Positions 46,820 through 58,816 are shown, counted from the first letter of the stretch. The stretch is DNA of 64,000 nt from Hyperoodon ampullatus (GCA_949752795.1 OX457060.1:106280949-106344948), one strand, 5' to 3'. Program-made: numbers and translations. Notes: generated by a model from the sequence alone, not told the origin.

Positions 46820-47490
46820 AGATGATTTGATGCATCACTCAGGATCCCCTTCAGGAATGAGGTTTTAACTCCCTACCCTCACCCTGTCTTCTGAGAGTGC
46901 TGCCTGCAGTCCCCTACGTGCTTCCCTCAGCTCAGAAGGTCCACTGCACTCAAGGTATGCTCTCCTTTCCAGGGCAGCCTGCATCCAATAACTGATTGAG
47001 GTGAGGGTATAAAATGCTGGCCCCCCTGCTCCAAGTTACATCAACTCTGAGGGATCATCTTAGATTCAGAGCCCCCACTGGTTTGATGAGGCTTCTGTTA
47101 AGACTACATTCTACTATATATAAAATAGATAACTAATAAGAACCTACTGTATAGCACAAGGAACTCCTTTCAATACTCTAATGACCGATATGGGAACACA
47201 ATCTAAAAAAAGAGTGATATATGTACATGTATAACTGATTCACTTTGTTGTACAGCAGAAACTAACACAACATTGTAAATCAACTATACTCCAATAAAAA
47301 TTAAATAAATTTTTTAAAAAGACTGCATCAGAATTCGAGTTCCCCCTGTAACCATGCGGGCTGCACTCCCTTCCTGTCCCTTCTTTTCCACAGGTATTAA
47401 TCCCAAGAGCACTCCGCCATAAACTCTCCACAGCTAAACTCGGTGCAAGAGTGTTTTCCAGGGAATCTGACCTGAAGTACAGGATAACAC
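46820..47490 (+). mobile_element. ERVL-like LTR with a TATA box, split by an L1 tail
   Basis: 'ctgcatccaataactgattg', 'gtataaaatgctgg' (TATA box near 47008), 'tttgatgaggcttctgtta', then after the inserted L1 'taatcccaagagcactccgc', 'cataaactctccacagctaa' and 'ccagggaatctgacctgaag'. This is the U3-R-U5 order of an ERVL-class LTR that I recognise, though not by exact name. No internal region is seen, so it is a solo LTR. Confidence 0.65.
47100..47328 (+). mobile_element. 5'-truncated L1 3' UTR, with 10-bp TSD
   Basis: Body 47110-47318: 'tataaaatagataactaata', 'cactttgttgtacagcagaa', 'tcaactatactccaataaaa', then an A-rich tail. Target-site copies 'aagactacat' (47100-47109) and 'aagactgcat' (47319-47328) differ at one base. 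It interrupts the ERVL-like LTR. Confidence 0.9.
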
Positions 47491-50189
47491 TGTTTTACAG
47501 AATCAAAAATGGTTACATTGAAGATTCATCCCCTCCCCCTTGCCGAAATACTGGCAAAGCAGAATACCACTTGAAAAACCTGAATTCTTGCATTGTTGTT
47601 TAACTTGCAATTCACTAAAATAAATGCTTGCTTGCCCTGCCCTGAGAACTCCTCAAAACATCCTCAAGTTGTGTTGATTAACAGGCTGTCATCACAAGGA
47701 AGTGTTTAAAGAGTTATACAACTTTACTTCTATTTATTGAAATGAAAAAGAAACATCCTCAGTTTTAGACTACCCAAATGCCCTAAAATCATATTATTTT
47801 TGATTGGTAAGGTTGAAGGTTCCCACAGTGAAGATGGTGTTTTACCTTCCAGGTTTTGGGGACTGAATTTGTAGTCTGTATCCTAATGGTTATCTCTCTA
47901 CATTGTTGTTACAAGGTCACCTCTTCACTATACCATCACTACCTTGTGTTTAATCAAAATCTCTGCAGTCTGTCTACACATCAGTTATTTGCTGTCCTCT
48001 TAATGTTTCCCCTTCAGTTTCCCTTTTTCTTCTCTGCTCACTCTCTTGGGGCAATAATTTATAAGAATGAATCTAAGGTACCATGTAATATCCTCAGACA
48101 CTCACCGCTGCCTGGAATACATATCTTTGAAATGGTTAATAATAGAAAGAATTTCTTCTCAAACATAGACAATACTGCAATTTCCTGGATCACATCAAGG
48201 TGAATTTGAACTTGTCAAGTTTGTGTGTGCTGTGTTCTGTAATTGATACTATACTTATATAGATACAACATGCCAATATATATCATAAAATATGCCTTAG
48301 GAAGGCTAATTTGATGCAGTGTACCAACTTAGAGAAAGTAGGTCCAGGCCTAATGTGCCTGCATAAATCTTATCTCTTTAATGTAAAGAATAGGCTCATA
48401 CTTGATTCTACATTGACCAGGAAACTGGCAGCTTATTCTTATTGTCACCATTTGCATTTCCCAGACTTCCAGGCCATCCTCACCCAAAACACTGCTTGTA
48501 CTGAACTTCAAAAACTATAAAGACAGCTACAGTGTTTAAAGGAAAACACTTTTATGACACATGAGGGAGAAAATGTGACCAAGATAAAAGCTAATTTTTG
48601 GCAATATTTACATGTAGGGATAATTGTGAACAAAAAAGTCTCAGTCTTCTCTTTCTAATCCCATTTTCTTTTTTTCAGAGTCTCAAAGAGCACAATTAGT
48701 CTAGGTCCTAAATTATGAGGGTATAATATCTGATTGAAGTATGCTCACTATGATGTTTGAGTCTTAATTTGCTCTCTAACTATCATAAGTCTATGAAAAG
48801 ACACGCCTTAGAAAAGAAATGGCCCAAAAGCTTAATCACTAATAGCAAAATCATGGAAACCAATGGATGATTTATATTTGTTTGGAGAATTGATAAAATG
48901 CCCAAATACTTTAAATTGGTATTATTTTTGCTTGCTAATATGATGCTTTCAGAGATTCTCAGAGTAAAAATGGTCTTTTGCCTTCCAGATGTGCATATGA
49001 TTCACAGATAAATTCAGAAACTCTGGCATGTATTGAACTGTAAACAAGAGATTCTTCAGTTAGTCTTAACTTTCCTTGATGAAGGAGTGTGAAAATCTTT
49101 CAATCTCTCTTGGCTTTTAGAGTCCATATGAGTTTTACTAAAAGATGACTAAAACAATATTTTCTGTAGATGAAACTCATATTTTACAGCTCCTAGAGCA
49201 TCTCTAATAATGTTGGAAATGAAAGTTCATGAAAATTTAATAAAATATACATTAAAATATTAGAAGAATGACATATTAATCCAATGAAAAAATGTGAAGA
49301 GTCTTTACCAAAGAATGAACTGAGGAGGTGAAGATTGCCAGAAGATATTTATGCCTCTCAGAAACTGAAATGCAGAAGTGAGCATCACATAATAGCTGAT
49401 GGGTGAGTGATAAACTAATTCTTAGAGTTAGCCTTTCTTATTGAAACAACTGGAGCTTTATAATCATGCCCAGGAGTGGCTCCATCAGATGGGTACTATG
49501 ACTATGAGACTGGTATCACAAGAAGCTATTAATAACCTCATTGCTGCTGAAGGAACCCTCCCATGAGTACTTGTACCAGGGAATGATTTGCCACTAAAGA
49601 AACCGCAATTTCTTTCAAGACAGTTTAATAAATTTGTCTCCAAATAAATTAAAATAACCAAGTACAATGGAAGATCATTATGGAGAAAAATAACTTCTTC
49701 CAACATTTACTTTGATGCATGGTAGTGAAACTCATCATGAAAACTTTAATATGTGTTGAGCATTCTCACAGCTCTAGTTAGATTAATGGCAAAAAACAGT
49801 AGCAGAAAAGTGTCTTTCAGTGTTGAGGAAAAGGGGGATTTCAAGGTTCCTTAGGATATATATGGACTTAATTTGGTGAATGATAGAGATAAGACAGTTA
49901 TACATGTTCACTGAAAAAAGTTTGATATAAAAAACTGTAGGTTTAAGTGCATTTGAATTGCTAGATATGTCTCCCTAAAGACCTCTCCTGGAAATAATAT
50001 CACTTTTGAATTAATATGGTCCAGATTTCCTATAGGGAGAAGGAAGGGAAAGAGGAATAATAGGGAAAGATGTGTTTTTTGCTTTCCTATTCTGTGGAAA
50101 GTAGTTTCAGAATTACTAATCCATTGAAAGTAATGCATCAGCTTGATTCATTATGATGATGTAGTGTTAAATGCAACATCTTAACTCTG
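47491..50189. other. Gene-free region
   Basis: About 2.7 kb without a recognisable repeat. The 115-codon open frame at 47856-48203 is Phe/Leu/His-rich, has no motif that I know, and no flanking splice pattern stands out. Confidence 0.5.
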
Positions 50190-50945
50190 GTTTCCCCAGC
50201 TTTACTGAGATATAATTGACATATAATCTTGTGTAAATTTAACACAACATATTGATTTGATACATTTATATATTGCAATGTGATTACCACCATAGCAGTG
50301 TTAGCTAACACCTCCATCATATCACATAATTACTATTTATTTGGTGCAGTGAGAACCTTTAATACCTACTCTGTTAACAATTTTCATGTGTATAATACAT
50401 ATTGTTAACTATAATCACAGTGTTGTGCATAAGATCCCCAGTTCTCCTCACTGAAAGTTTGTGCACTTGACCATTTCTCCCACCCTTCAGTCCCTGGCAA
50501 TCACCATTCTACTCTGTGCTCTTTTGGTGGGAATGTATATTGGTAGAGCCATCACAAAAACAATATAGAGATTCCTCAAAAAATTAAAAATGGAACTACC
50601 ATATGATCTAGCAATCCCACTTCTGGGTATATATCCAAAAGAAAGAAAAACAGGATCTCAATGAGAAATCTTCACTACCATGTTATTGCAGCATTATTAA
50701 CAATAGCCAAGGTAAGGAAACAACCTAAGTATCTGTCAATGGATGAATAGATAAAAAAAGATGTGGTATATACATATACACAATAGTATTTTCAGCCATA
50801 AGAATGAAGGGAATTCTGCCATTTGTGACAATGTGGATGAATCTTGAGGGCATTATGCTATGTGAAGTAAGTCAGACAGAGAAAGACAAATGCTGTATGA
50901 TATTTATATCTGGAATTTTAAAAAGGTAAACTCACTGAATCAGTT
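50190..50945 (-). mobile_element. Old L1 with 5' inversion, minus orientation
   Basis: 50190-50515 is L1M 3' UTR on the minus strand (plus-strand text 'agctttactgagatataatt', 'accatttctcccacccttca'). 50525-50945 is the ORF2 C-terminus on the plus strand ('tttggtgggaatgtatattg', 'agcaatcccacttctgggta', 'gtggatgaatcttgagggca'). In L1 coordinates the ORF2 piece ends at 'ggtaaactcac' just after the ORF2 stop region. The 3' UTR piece begins, read on minus, at 'gcacagagtagaatggtgat', only about 10 bases further on in the L1. The 5' part is therefore inverted relative to the 3' part. Confidence 0.8.
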
Positions 50946-51771
50946 TATTAAAAATAAAAAAATGTGTAAACTTAAACGAGCTTGGGAAAGTAAATGATAT
51001 ATAAGCCTTTTTGACTTATTAGTATCATTTTAAAATTAATATCTGATTCATCATATATATTTAGTTTTATGGACAAAAGCATTTTGAACAAATCTTAAAA
51101 TATATGTAATATATATTCTCAGTGCCCTTTCCCCTTCTAACAGACAATATCTGTAATCTAGACTAGAGCAATAGACAGGCCCGGTGTTACTTCTGTTCTC
51201 TCTCTCCTTTCTCTCATTTTCAAGAAGGAAGGCTTACTCCTAGCTTCACAGGTCTTTCTCAAGAACCTCTGGTTCTCTTGATTGTCACAGGCGTTTCAAG
51301 ACATAACTACATATTACCTAGAACCCCTCATTTCCTAAAACCAGTTTCCTCCTTCCATTGCCAGAATTAACACCAACTCTGCAGGCAAACATACATTTTT
51401 AGCTGAAGAAATAGGAGAGTTTCAGAGGGTAACTACCTGTAGGAGGAAAGATGTTAAATATTCAGCCACCAGGACTTTCCCTTGGGCCTCAGAAAATTAT
51501 TCCGAAGGAGAGGAGCTCCCAATAGGCATTTCTTTCATTCCAAGCTACAGGTTTGAGTATCCTGCACTCTACCCTTGGTCAATAATCTGTGTCTTCACGT
51601 AACCCTATTCAAAATGCCATATCCCTTCCTACCTCCTGCAATGAAGGAAAACTCCACTTCTCCTCAAGGGAAGAGAAGTACTTATAAATTCTTTACCATA
51701 CTCTCGCTACTCAAAGTAAAGCCAAATATCAGTGGCAGCAGTTAACAGCTATGCCCTGAGTCTTTTCTTAC
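50946..51771. other. Gene-free spacer
   Basis: 51190-51700 is somewhat pyrimidine-rich and less AT-rich. Nothing is assigned. Confidence 0.45.
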
Positions 51772-51850
51772 TCAGTAGTTCTCAGCTTGGTTATACATTA
51801 AAATCACCTGGAGAAGGTTTTAAAAATACTTATGCCTCAGCACCAAAATC
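51772..51850 (-). mobile_element. MER5A-like fragment
   Basis: 'cagtagttctcagcttggtt' followed by 'atacattaaaatcacctgga' is one end of the MER5A element (reversed), including its inverted-repeat terminus. The other half is lost. Confidence 0.65.
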
Positions 51851-51993
51851 ACCCTCCCCAAAGACTTTTATTTGATTGATGTTATGTGTGTTGGGAGAGC
51901 ATAGTTATAAATACTAGCTGCAACCACATGGTCAGTGGCAGAAACTATAAGAGTTATAAGTATTCTTTCCTAAGTTTGATATGTTTGTATACT

Positions 51994-52451
51994 GTGATGG
52001 TTAATTTTATGTGTCATCTTGGTTGGCCCATGTTGTCCAAATGTGTTATCAAACATTATTCTGGATGTTTCTGTGAGGGTGTTTTTAGATGAAATTAACA
52101 TTTAAATCATTGGACTTGGAGTAAAGCAGATTACCCTCTGTAATGTAGATGGGTCTCATCTAGTCATTTGAAGGCCTCAATAGCACAAAAGACTGACCTA
52201 CCCTGAGCAAGAGAAAATTCTGCAGGGACAGTCTTCAAACTTGAACTATATATAATATTGGCTCTTTAGGCTTTAGACTTAAATTGCAGTATTAGTTCTT
52301 TCCTGGGTCTCTGGCCTGCCAGCTCAGCATGCAGGTTTTATACTTATCAGCTTCAATTATCACTTGAACCAATACCCTAAAATAAATCTTTTCTCTCTCT
52401 TTATGTATCAAATTGGTTGTTCTGTTTCTCTGGAAAACCCCAAGTGACACA
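51994..52451 (+). mobile_element. MaLR-class LTR, 5' side
   Basis: Starts 'tgtgatggttaattttatgt', continues 'caaacattattctggatgtt', 'agtaaagcagattaccctct', 'tgaaggcctcaatagcacaa', 'aaataaatcttttctctctc', and ends 'ctggaaaaccccaagtgaca' plus 'ca'. TG...CA ends and a poly(A) signal near 52381 fit an LTR. The MaLR internal text begins immediately after it. The exact family name is uncertain. Confidence 0.65.
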
Positions 52452-54325
52452 GATTTTGGGAGAGTGAAGTGAAGTACTGCTATAAAAATATAAAGAAAAT
52501 TTGAAAGTGACTTTGGAACTGGGTAATGGAGGTGGAATGAGTTTTGAGGTGCATGCTAAAAAAAGCCTAGATTGCCTTGAATAGGCTATTGTTAGGAATA
52601 CGGATGATAAATGTGATTCTGGTGAGATCTCAGACAGAGATAAGGAACATGTTATTGGCAACTGGAGGAAAGGCAATCCTTGCTATAAAATGGCAAAGTG
52701 TCATGTACCACAATGTTCATTGCAGCACTAATTACAGTAGCCAGGACATGGAAGCAACATAAGTGTCCATCAACAGATGAATGGGTAAGAAGATGTGGCA
52801 ATATATACAATGGAATATTACTCAGCCATAAAAAGAAATGAAATTGAGTTATTTGTAGTGAGGTGGATGGACCTAGAGTCTGTCATACAGAGTGAAGTAA
52901 GTCAGAAAGAGAAAAACAAATACCGTATGGTAACACATATATATGGAATCAAAAAAAAAAAAAAAGAAGAAGAAGAAATGGTTCTGATGAATCTAGGGGC
53001 AGTACAGCAATAAAGATGTAGACGTAGAGAATGGGCTTGAGGACACAGGAAGGGGGAAGGGTAAGCTGAGACGAAGTGAGAGTGGCATTGACATATATAC
53101 ACTACCAAATGTAAAATAGATAGGTAGTGGGAAACAGCCGCATAGCACAGGGAGATCAGCTCTGTGCTTTGTGACCACCTAGAGGGGTGGAATAGAGAGG
53201 GTGGGAGGGAGGGAGATGCAAGAGGGAGGGGATACGGGGATATATGTATGCGTATAGCTGATTCACTTTGTTATACAGCAGCAACTAACACAACAATGTA
53301 AAGCAATTATACCTCAACGAAGATGTTAAAAAAAATCACAAAGAATTTGGCTGATTTGTGCTCTAGTTTTTTGTGGAAAGTAGAAGTCAAAAGTGATGAA
53401 TTTGGGTATTTATCTGAGGAGATTTCTTAGCAAAGGGTTAAAGGTGTGGCCTGGTTTCTCCTTGCAGCTCATAGTAAAATGCAAGAGAAGAGATAAATTA
53501 AGGAAACTGGTTTAGTAAAAAGGAAATAAAACTTGAAGATTTGGAAAATTATCAGCTTATCCATATTGCAAAAAAATGAGGAATTGTTCTGGAGTGAACA
53601 TCCAGGGTGTGGCTGGAGACCCATTTGATAGAGAGATTATAGGTATGACTCACAGATCTAAGGAGACATCTCAGCAGAAGCCAGGAATAGAGATGAGGTT
53701 ATATCAGCAGAAATACTGCCAGGTTGGGAACAATGACAGTGCAGAATGAAGGGAGACCACTGTGCTTCTGGGACAGTACAAGATGGGACAACAGAGCTGT
53801 CTGGATGCTAGCATGTGTTATCTTATAAGAAAAGGGAAGAATGATCCTGAAGCCTGAAGAGATTGGCAGGGAAGCCACTCCCACCACGGGCCCAAAGGAT
53901 GCAGGTCCTGGAGACAAGGCTTTCCCCTTGGTATCAGTGGGCTGAACTGTTGCCACCTATTGACTCAGGGGTCAAGGCTGCTGTCCAGGACTCAGAGGCA
54001 AGGCCAGCACCTGAGGCTGAGGGGATTCAAGAAGGGACTGTCATCTCAGTAGGCCCAGAGTGCAGAGAACTGAGCCAGAGAGGATTATTCTAGAGCTTTA
54101 AAGTCTATTGGAATTTGCCTTGCTAGGTTTTGGACTTGCTTGGGACACCTTACCCCCTTTTTTCTTTCTGATTTCTCCCTTTCAGAATGAGAATATCTAT
54201 CCTCTTCTTGTTTCACCATTGTAATTTGTAAGCACATAATCTGTCTGGTTTCATAGGTTCACAGCCAAAGAGGAATTTTGCCCCAGGATGCAACATATTT
54301 CCAGTTCGACACTTACATGATTTAG
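52452..54325 (+). mobile_element. MaLR (ERVL-MaLR) internal region, non-coding relic
   Basis: After the LTR comes 'tactgctataaaaatataaa', then 'gtgactttggaactgggtaa', 'gtgagatctcagacagagat', 'aaggaacatgttattggcaa'. Beyond the inserted L1 the text continues with 'ctgaggagatttcttagcaa', 'agatttggaaaattatcagc', 'ccacgggcccaaaggatg' and, near the end, 'tctagagctttaaagtctat', 'tggacttgcttggga', 'gatttctccctttcagaat'. The order follows the MST/THE1/MLT1 internal sequence, which encodes no intact retroviral protein even in its consensus. Confidence 0.75.
52694..53343 (+). mobile_element. 5'-truncated L1 inside the MaLR internal region
   Basis: The body (about 52699-53334) starts in ORF2 near its C-terminus ('gtcatgtaccacaatgttca') and runs through the 3' UTR to 'aagatgttaaaaaaaatca'. 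The host sequence 'tggcaaag | aatttggc' is split, with 'caaag' repeated at 52694-52698 and 53339-53343. The ORF2 tail is frame-shifted near 52795. The usual stop after the motif HIYGI is lost, because the TAA-bearing codon has become part of an A-run at 52950-52965. The 3' UTR is the best local match to that of the 1869-4086 element. Confidence 0.9.
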
Positions 54326-54671
54326 GTGTTATTTAGATGAAAATTTGGACTTATAGTTTATGATGGAATGTGGTTGTATTTAGAGGTAAGGCCTCTGAAG
54401 AGATAATTAAGGAGATTTAAATGAAGTCATATGGGTGGAATCCTAGTCCAATAGGACTTACAATAAAAGGAAGAGATACCAAGAGTGTGCATGCATACAA
54501 AAAGAATCATGTGAGAGCACAGAGAGGTGTAAGGCAGAGGTTTGACTCCTCAGATCAAACCTGATGACACCTTGATTTTGGACTTCTAAACCCCATAAAT
54601 GTGAGAACATAAATTTCTGTTGTTTAAATTAGCCAGTCTATGTTATTTTGTTATGGCATCCTAGAAGACTA
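54325..54671 (+). mobile_element. MLT1-type LTR, sense, 5' end missing
   Basis: 'gatggaatgtggttgtattt', 'agaggtaaggcctctgaaga', 'gatgacaccttgattttgga', 'cataaatttctgttgtttaa' and 'ttattttgttatggcatcct' match the MLT1A/B LTR. The first ~45 bp of the consensus are absent. It lies where the 3' LTR of the MaLR element should be, but it is not similar to the LTR at 51994-52451. Confidence 0.8.
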
Positions 54672-54820
54672 CCTGCAGCATCAGCATCACTTGGGAACTT
54701 GTTAGAAAGGCAAATTCTACTGAGTCATAAACTACAAGGGGTGGATCTCAGCATTCTGTGTTTTTGCATGACTTCCAAGGATATTGACTGACACAGCTAA
54801 ACCTTGAGAAGCATTAGAAT
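54672..54820 (+). mobile_element. MER5A hAT-Charlie element
   Basis: 'cagcatcagcatcacttggg', 'aacttgttagaaaggcaaat', 'gggtggatctcagcattctg', 'taaaccttgagaagcatta' follow MER5A in order. The 5' terminal ~30 bp is missing where it abuts the MLT1 LTR. Confidence 0.8.
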
Positions 54821-55226
54821 TGTCTGATCAAGTTGTCATTGCAAAAACCACAGAATGGCTGGCTTAGACAACATAAACTCACTTTCTCACAATTATGAAG
54901 GCTAGAAGTCCAATATCAGTTGGACTTCCAGAATGATCAGTTTCTGGTGAAGCCTCTCTTCTCGGCTTGTAGCTGGCCACCTTTCCTCTGTGTCCTCACA
55001 TTGCCTTTCTCTCAGCGAATGCACAGAGAGTGAGAGAGCTCTCTGGTACCTCCTTCCTCCACTTATAGGGACACCAATCCCATTAAATTACGGCCCACAC
55101 TTATGACCTCATTTAACCCTAATTACCTTCCCAAAGGCCCCATCTCCAAGTACCATTGTACTGGGGGTCAGGGGGATAGGACTTCAACATATGAATTTTC
55201 GTGGGGACACAATTCAATCCATAACA
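54821..55226 (-). mobile_element. MLT1-type solo LTR, antisense
   Basis: 'acaattatgaaggctagaag', 'ctcggcttgtagctggccac', 'cccacacttatgacctcatt', 'ccccatctccaagtaccatt', 'taggacttcaacatatgaat', ending 'cacaattcaatccataaca'. It is the same kind of element as 8432-8822, at higher completeness. Confidence 0.85.
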
Positions 55227-55227
55227 A

Positions 55228-55820
55228 TCACTGACCTAGGGAATGAGTGTAGAAAGAGAAGACTTCCAAACCTGAGCCTTGGGACACTTAATATTTAGAC
55301 ATTGAGATGGTGAAGAGGAACATCCAAATAGATGGAAAAGAGGTAGCTAGTGAGGGAGCAGAGACACCAAGAGAGTCTGGGTCTTGGAAAGTCAAGTAAA
55401 TTATGTGTAACAAGGAAGGAAGAGTAATCTGTTTGGAAAAGAATGGCACTGATAGGCCAAGTAAGGTGAGAACTGAGAATTGACCATTGAATTTTGCCAT
55501 GCAGACTCATTGTTGGTCTTGACAAAAGCAGTCTAATTGGATGATGAAGGCTAGTGCCTAACTGGAAGGGGTTAGAGAGAAGTGGGAAGAGAGGAATTAC
55601 AGATATAACGTGCAGACGCTTTCAAGAATTCTTTAATAAAGGGGAGCAGAGAAATGTAGGATTATGAGAGTTTTATTTTTAAGAGAAATTACACCATGTT
55701 TGTTTTCTAATAGGAGTAATGCTGGAAAGACAGAAAACAAAATTTTTCAGGTGAGAGGGGAGAGAATTTCTAGAGGGATAGCCTTATGCAGGTGAGATTA
55801 AACGTGGACTAATGAACAAC
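55228..55820 (-). mobile_element. L2 LINE, antisense, reverse-transcriptase region
   Basis: 'gaatgagtgtagaaagagaa', 'gccttgggacacttaatatt', 'taggccaagtaaggtgagaa', 'ctgagaattgaccattgaat', 'tcttgacaaaagcagtctaa', 'ggggagcagagaaatgtagg' follow the reversed L2 ORF2. Coding is destroyed. Confidence 0.75.
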
Positions 55821-57713
55821 TGCAGTTATTGGTCTTCATAGCATGCAACACAGTGGGGGAAAAAGGTATTTATCATCAATAGAGAAGTTAGACTTTCATA
55901 AGGTAGTCAAGGGTTGACCCTTTCTTGTTCTGATAGCCAACTAGATTCATTGGTCCTTAAATATTATAAAAGATCAGTTTATATCTTTAAAAACTTGCCA
56001 ATGGTTTGTGCAGTTCAATGCTGAATTCCACTTTGTTCTGAGATCCATATACATCTAGTAATAACATTCTATTTGAATGCTGCAAATGGAGATAACATAT
56101 GTGCAGAAGGGAAATGTAATTTGCTTGCTGTAGAATAATTATAAACTAGAGGAGTAGTCAACTTAGTGAATCAAAAATGGATTGGCAAATCAGTCAACGG
56201 ATTTGTAGATTCTATCTGGTATTCACTGGGATTATGTGGCTTCAGCCATTTAGTTAATTTAATTTTATAGCAGGCAGAATTAAATTTTATTCTTGAGCTT
56301 TGTCTTCAAAGTACTAATGAGAAAAAGAAAAATGTTCATTCAAGGGGAAAAAGAAACACGACTCTGATAAGTCTGTTTACTGGGAGAGAACAGTCAATAT
56401 TTTGTTTCAGAACATTTCTTGTACTTCATTTTGAAGATTTTATGGTGCTTTAACATGGACCAGAGAAGATACACCTCTGCAAAATAAAATCCTTTATAAT
56501 ATACATTTCCCTTTTGCGATATCCCTTTTCATATGTTGCTCAATGGCTATCATCAAGTATTAGCAGATGTAAAATGTGCTCTCCTTCCCCTTCTCTCACC
56601 CCTTTCTCTTTTGTTTAGCTCTGAACTCACATTTAAATTGATGGATATGGGGCTGCTATTGACCCAAGATGGAGCTGACACAGAAGGAACCAGTAAACCA
56701 GTCAGCTAATTCTTTACATTTAATACCTAAATCATGATCCACATTTAAGGCAGAAAATTTGGGATAAATAAGATTTTTCTCTGAGAGAGAAAGAAAAAGA
56801 GAAACTTCAGGGTAGAATTGAAAAAGAATTAAGAGTATTAGGTGCTTGTAAATGGATCTAAGAAAGAACTGGAGGGACCTATCATCCAACTAGCTGTGCT
56901 TAACTCCAAGGGAGGAGGACATCAAGTTGGGTGTCCGAGAGGACACTTTTGGGCCCCTGGGAAATGATGGCCTTCAGTACCTTCCAGGTGCCTTCATGAA
57001 TGTAGAAATAACTACGTGGTGAGTTTAGGCAGAAAGTACCTGAGTAAATCTCCAAATTCCTATGTTCTCAGCACGTGGGGGAAGAGCATCAGACACTCTG
57101 AGGGGATAAGATTCAGTGGACATAAAAGTGTCTCATACTTGCCATAAGGTGATGCTGTGGCAGAAAGCATCATGGGACATTCTGGTGAACAAAAAGTGAG
57201 ATCAATGCCTCAGTAGACACCAGTGTGGAGAGGTGATGAGGACCAAGAGTCAGCCAGGCAACATACATCTCTCAGATACCACTAAGAAAAGACCCTAACC
57301 AAAGAACAAAATCTCCCTCTGGTGCCCTGACTCTGTGTAAGAATTCCCCACCACTGGGAACCTAGGTCATACCCATGGGCGTGGAGGGAGGAGGAAGTGG
57401 GGAACCACTTATTTCACTGAGCTGAGAATTGAAATGACAGTGTTAACTCATAAATGACAAAAATTGTTTTCTGCTATTGAGTAGAAAGGGCCTCAAGATT
57501 AAATTCAGTTATTGAAATATAAAGAATGCTATAGTCTTTGTATATGTAAGTATATGTCTTATGAATTCACACCCCACATATGTACAGTGCATTTCAGAGC
57601 CACTGAGGTATTTTAAATTATTATTGGAGCATTATTCTGTAAAAATTATCACAATTCTTCTAGGTTTTGAAAATCTATGTCTTAGTCACATTTAAATGTG
57701 ACATGATGTTGGA
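55821..57713. other. Gene-free region
   Basis: About 1.9 kb with no recognisable element. 56860-57420 is less AT-rich ('ggtgccttcatgaatgtag', 'gcgtggagggaggaggaag') but shows no exon-like frame. Confidence 0.45.
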
Positions 57714-57719
57714 TTAAAA

Positions 57720-58640
57720 TAGATTAAAGACCTAAATGTAAGACCAGACACTATAAAACTCTTAGAGGAAAACATAGGAAGAACACTCTTTGATGTAAAT
57801 CACAGCAAGATCTTTTATGACCCACCTTGTAGAGTAATGGAAATAAAACCAAAAATAAACAAATGGGACCTAATGAAACTTAAAAGCTTTTGCACAGCAA
57901 AGGAAACTATAAACAAGAAGAAAAGAGAACCCTTAGAATGGGAGAAAATATTTGCAAAAGAATCAACAGACAAAGGATTTATCTCCAAACTATATAAACA
58001 GCACATGCAGCTTAATGTTAAAAATACAAACAACCCAATCCAAAAATGGGCAGAAGACCTAAATAGACATTTCTCCAAAGAAGACACACAGATGGCCAAG
58101 AGGCACATGAAAAGCTGCTCAACATCACTAATTATTATAGAAATGCAAATCAAAACTACAGTGAGGTATCACCTCACACCGATTAGAATGGGCATCATCG
58201 GAAAATGTACAAACAATGAATGCTGGAGAGGGTGTGGAGAAAAGGGAACTCTCTTGCACTGTTGGTGGGAATGTAAATTGATACAGCCACTATGGAGAAG
58301 AGTATGGAGGTTCCTTAAAAAGCTAAAAATAGAATTACCATATGACCCTGATATCTCACTACTGGGCATATACCCAGAGAAAACCATAATTCAAAGTCAT
58401 GTACCACAATGTTCATTGTGGCACTATTTACAATACCCAGGTCATGGAAGCAACCTAAATGCCCATTGACAGAGGAATGGATAAAGAAGTTGTGGTACAT
58501 ATATACAGTGGAATATTACTCAGCTATAAAAAGGAATGAAACTGGGTCATTTGTAAAGACGTGGATGGATCTAGAGACTGTCATAGAGTGAAGTTAGTCA
58601 GAAAGAGAAAAACAAATATTGTATATTAACGCATATATGT
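57720..58640 (+). pseudogene. L1 ORF2 C-terminal relic with Cys-rich motif
   Basis: The frame is open from about 57720 through 58469, including a 210-codon stretch from the Met at 57837. It shows the ORF2p C-terminal sequence [19 protein letters not shown] and the C-x3-C-x7-H-x4-C motif ([18 protein letters not shown], near 58219-58272). In L1 this domain binds nucleic acid and is needed for retrotransposition. Near 58396 about 5 nt are missing against my memory of the consensus. This shifts the frame, so the last part is read from 58409 ([19 protein letters not shown]...) and stops at 58591. There is no start, endonuclease or reverse transcriptase, so it is non-functional. Confidence 0.85.
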
Positions 58641-58816
58641 GGAATCTAGAAAAATGGTACAGATGAACTGGTTTGCAAGGCAGAAATAGACACAGATGTA
58701 GAGAACAAATGTATGGACACCAAGGGGGGCAAATGGGGGTGGTGGTGGGATGAATTGGGAGATTGGGATTGACATCTGTACACTAATATGTATAAAATAG
58801 ATAACTAATAAGAACC

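Noticed and set aside
47856..48203. 115-codon open frame as a membrane protein
   Set aside because: It is hydrophobic in places but has no recognisable family, start context or neighbouring exons; likely chance in AT-rich DNA.
57837..58469. Longest open frame in the window (210 codons)
   Set aside because: Its residues are the C-terminal domain of L1 ORF2p, without reverse transcriptase upstream and frame-shifted downstream; it is a retrotransposon relic, not a host gene.
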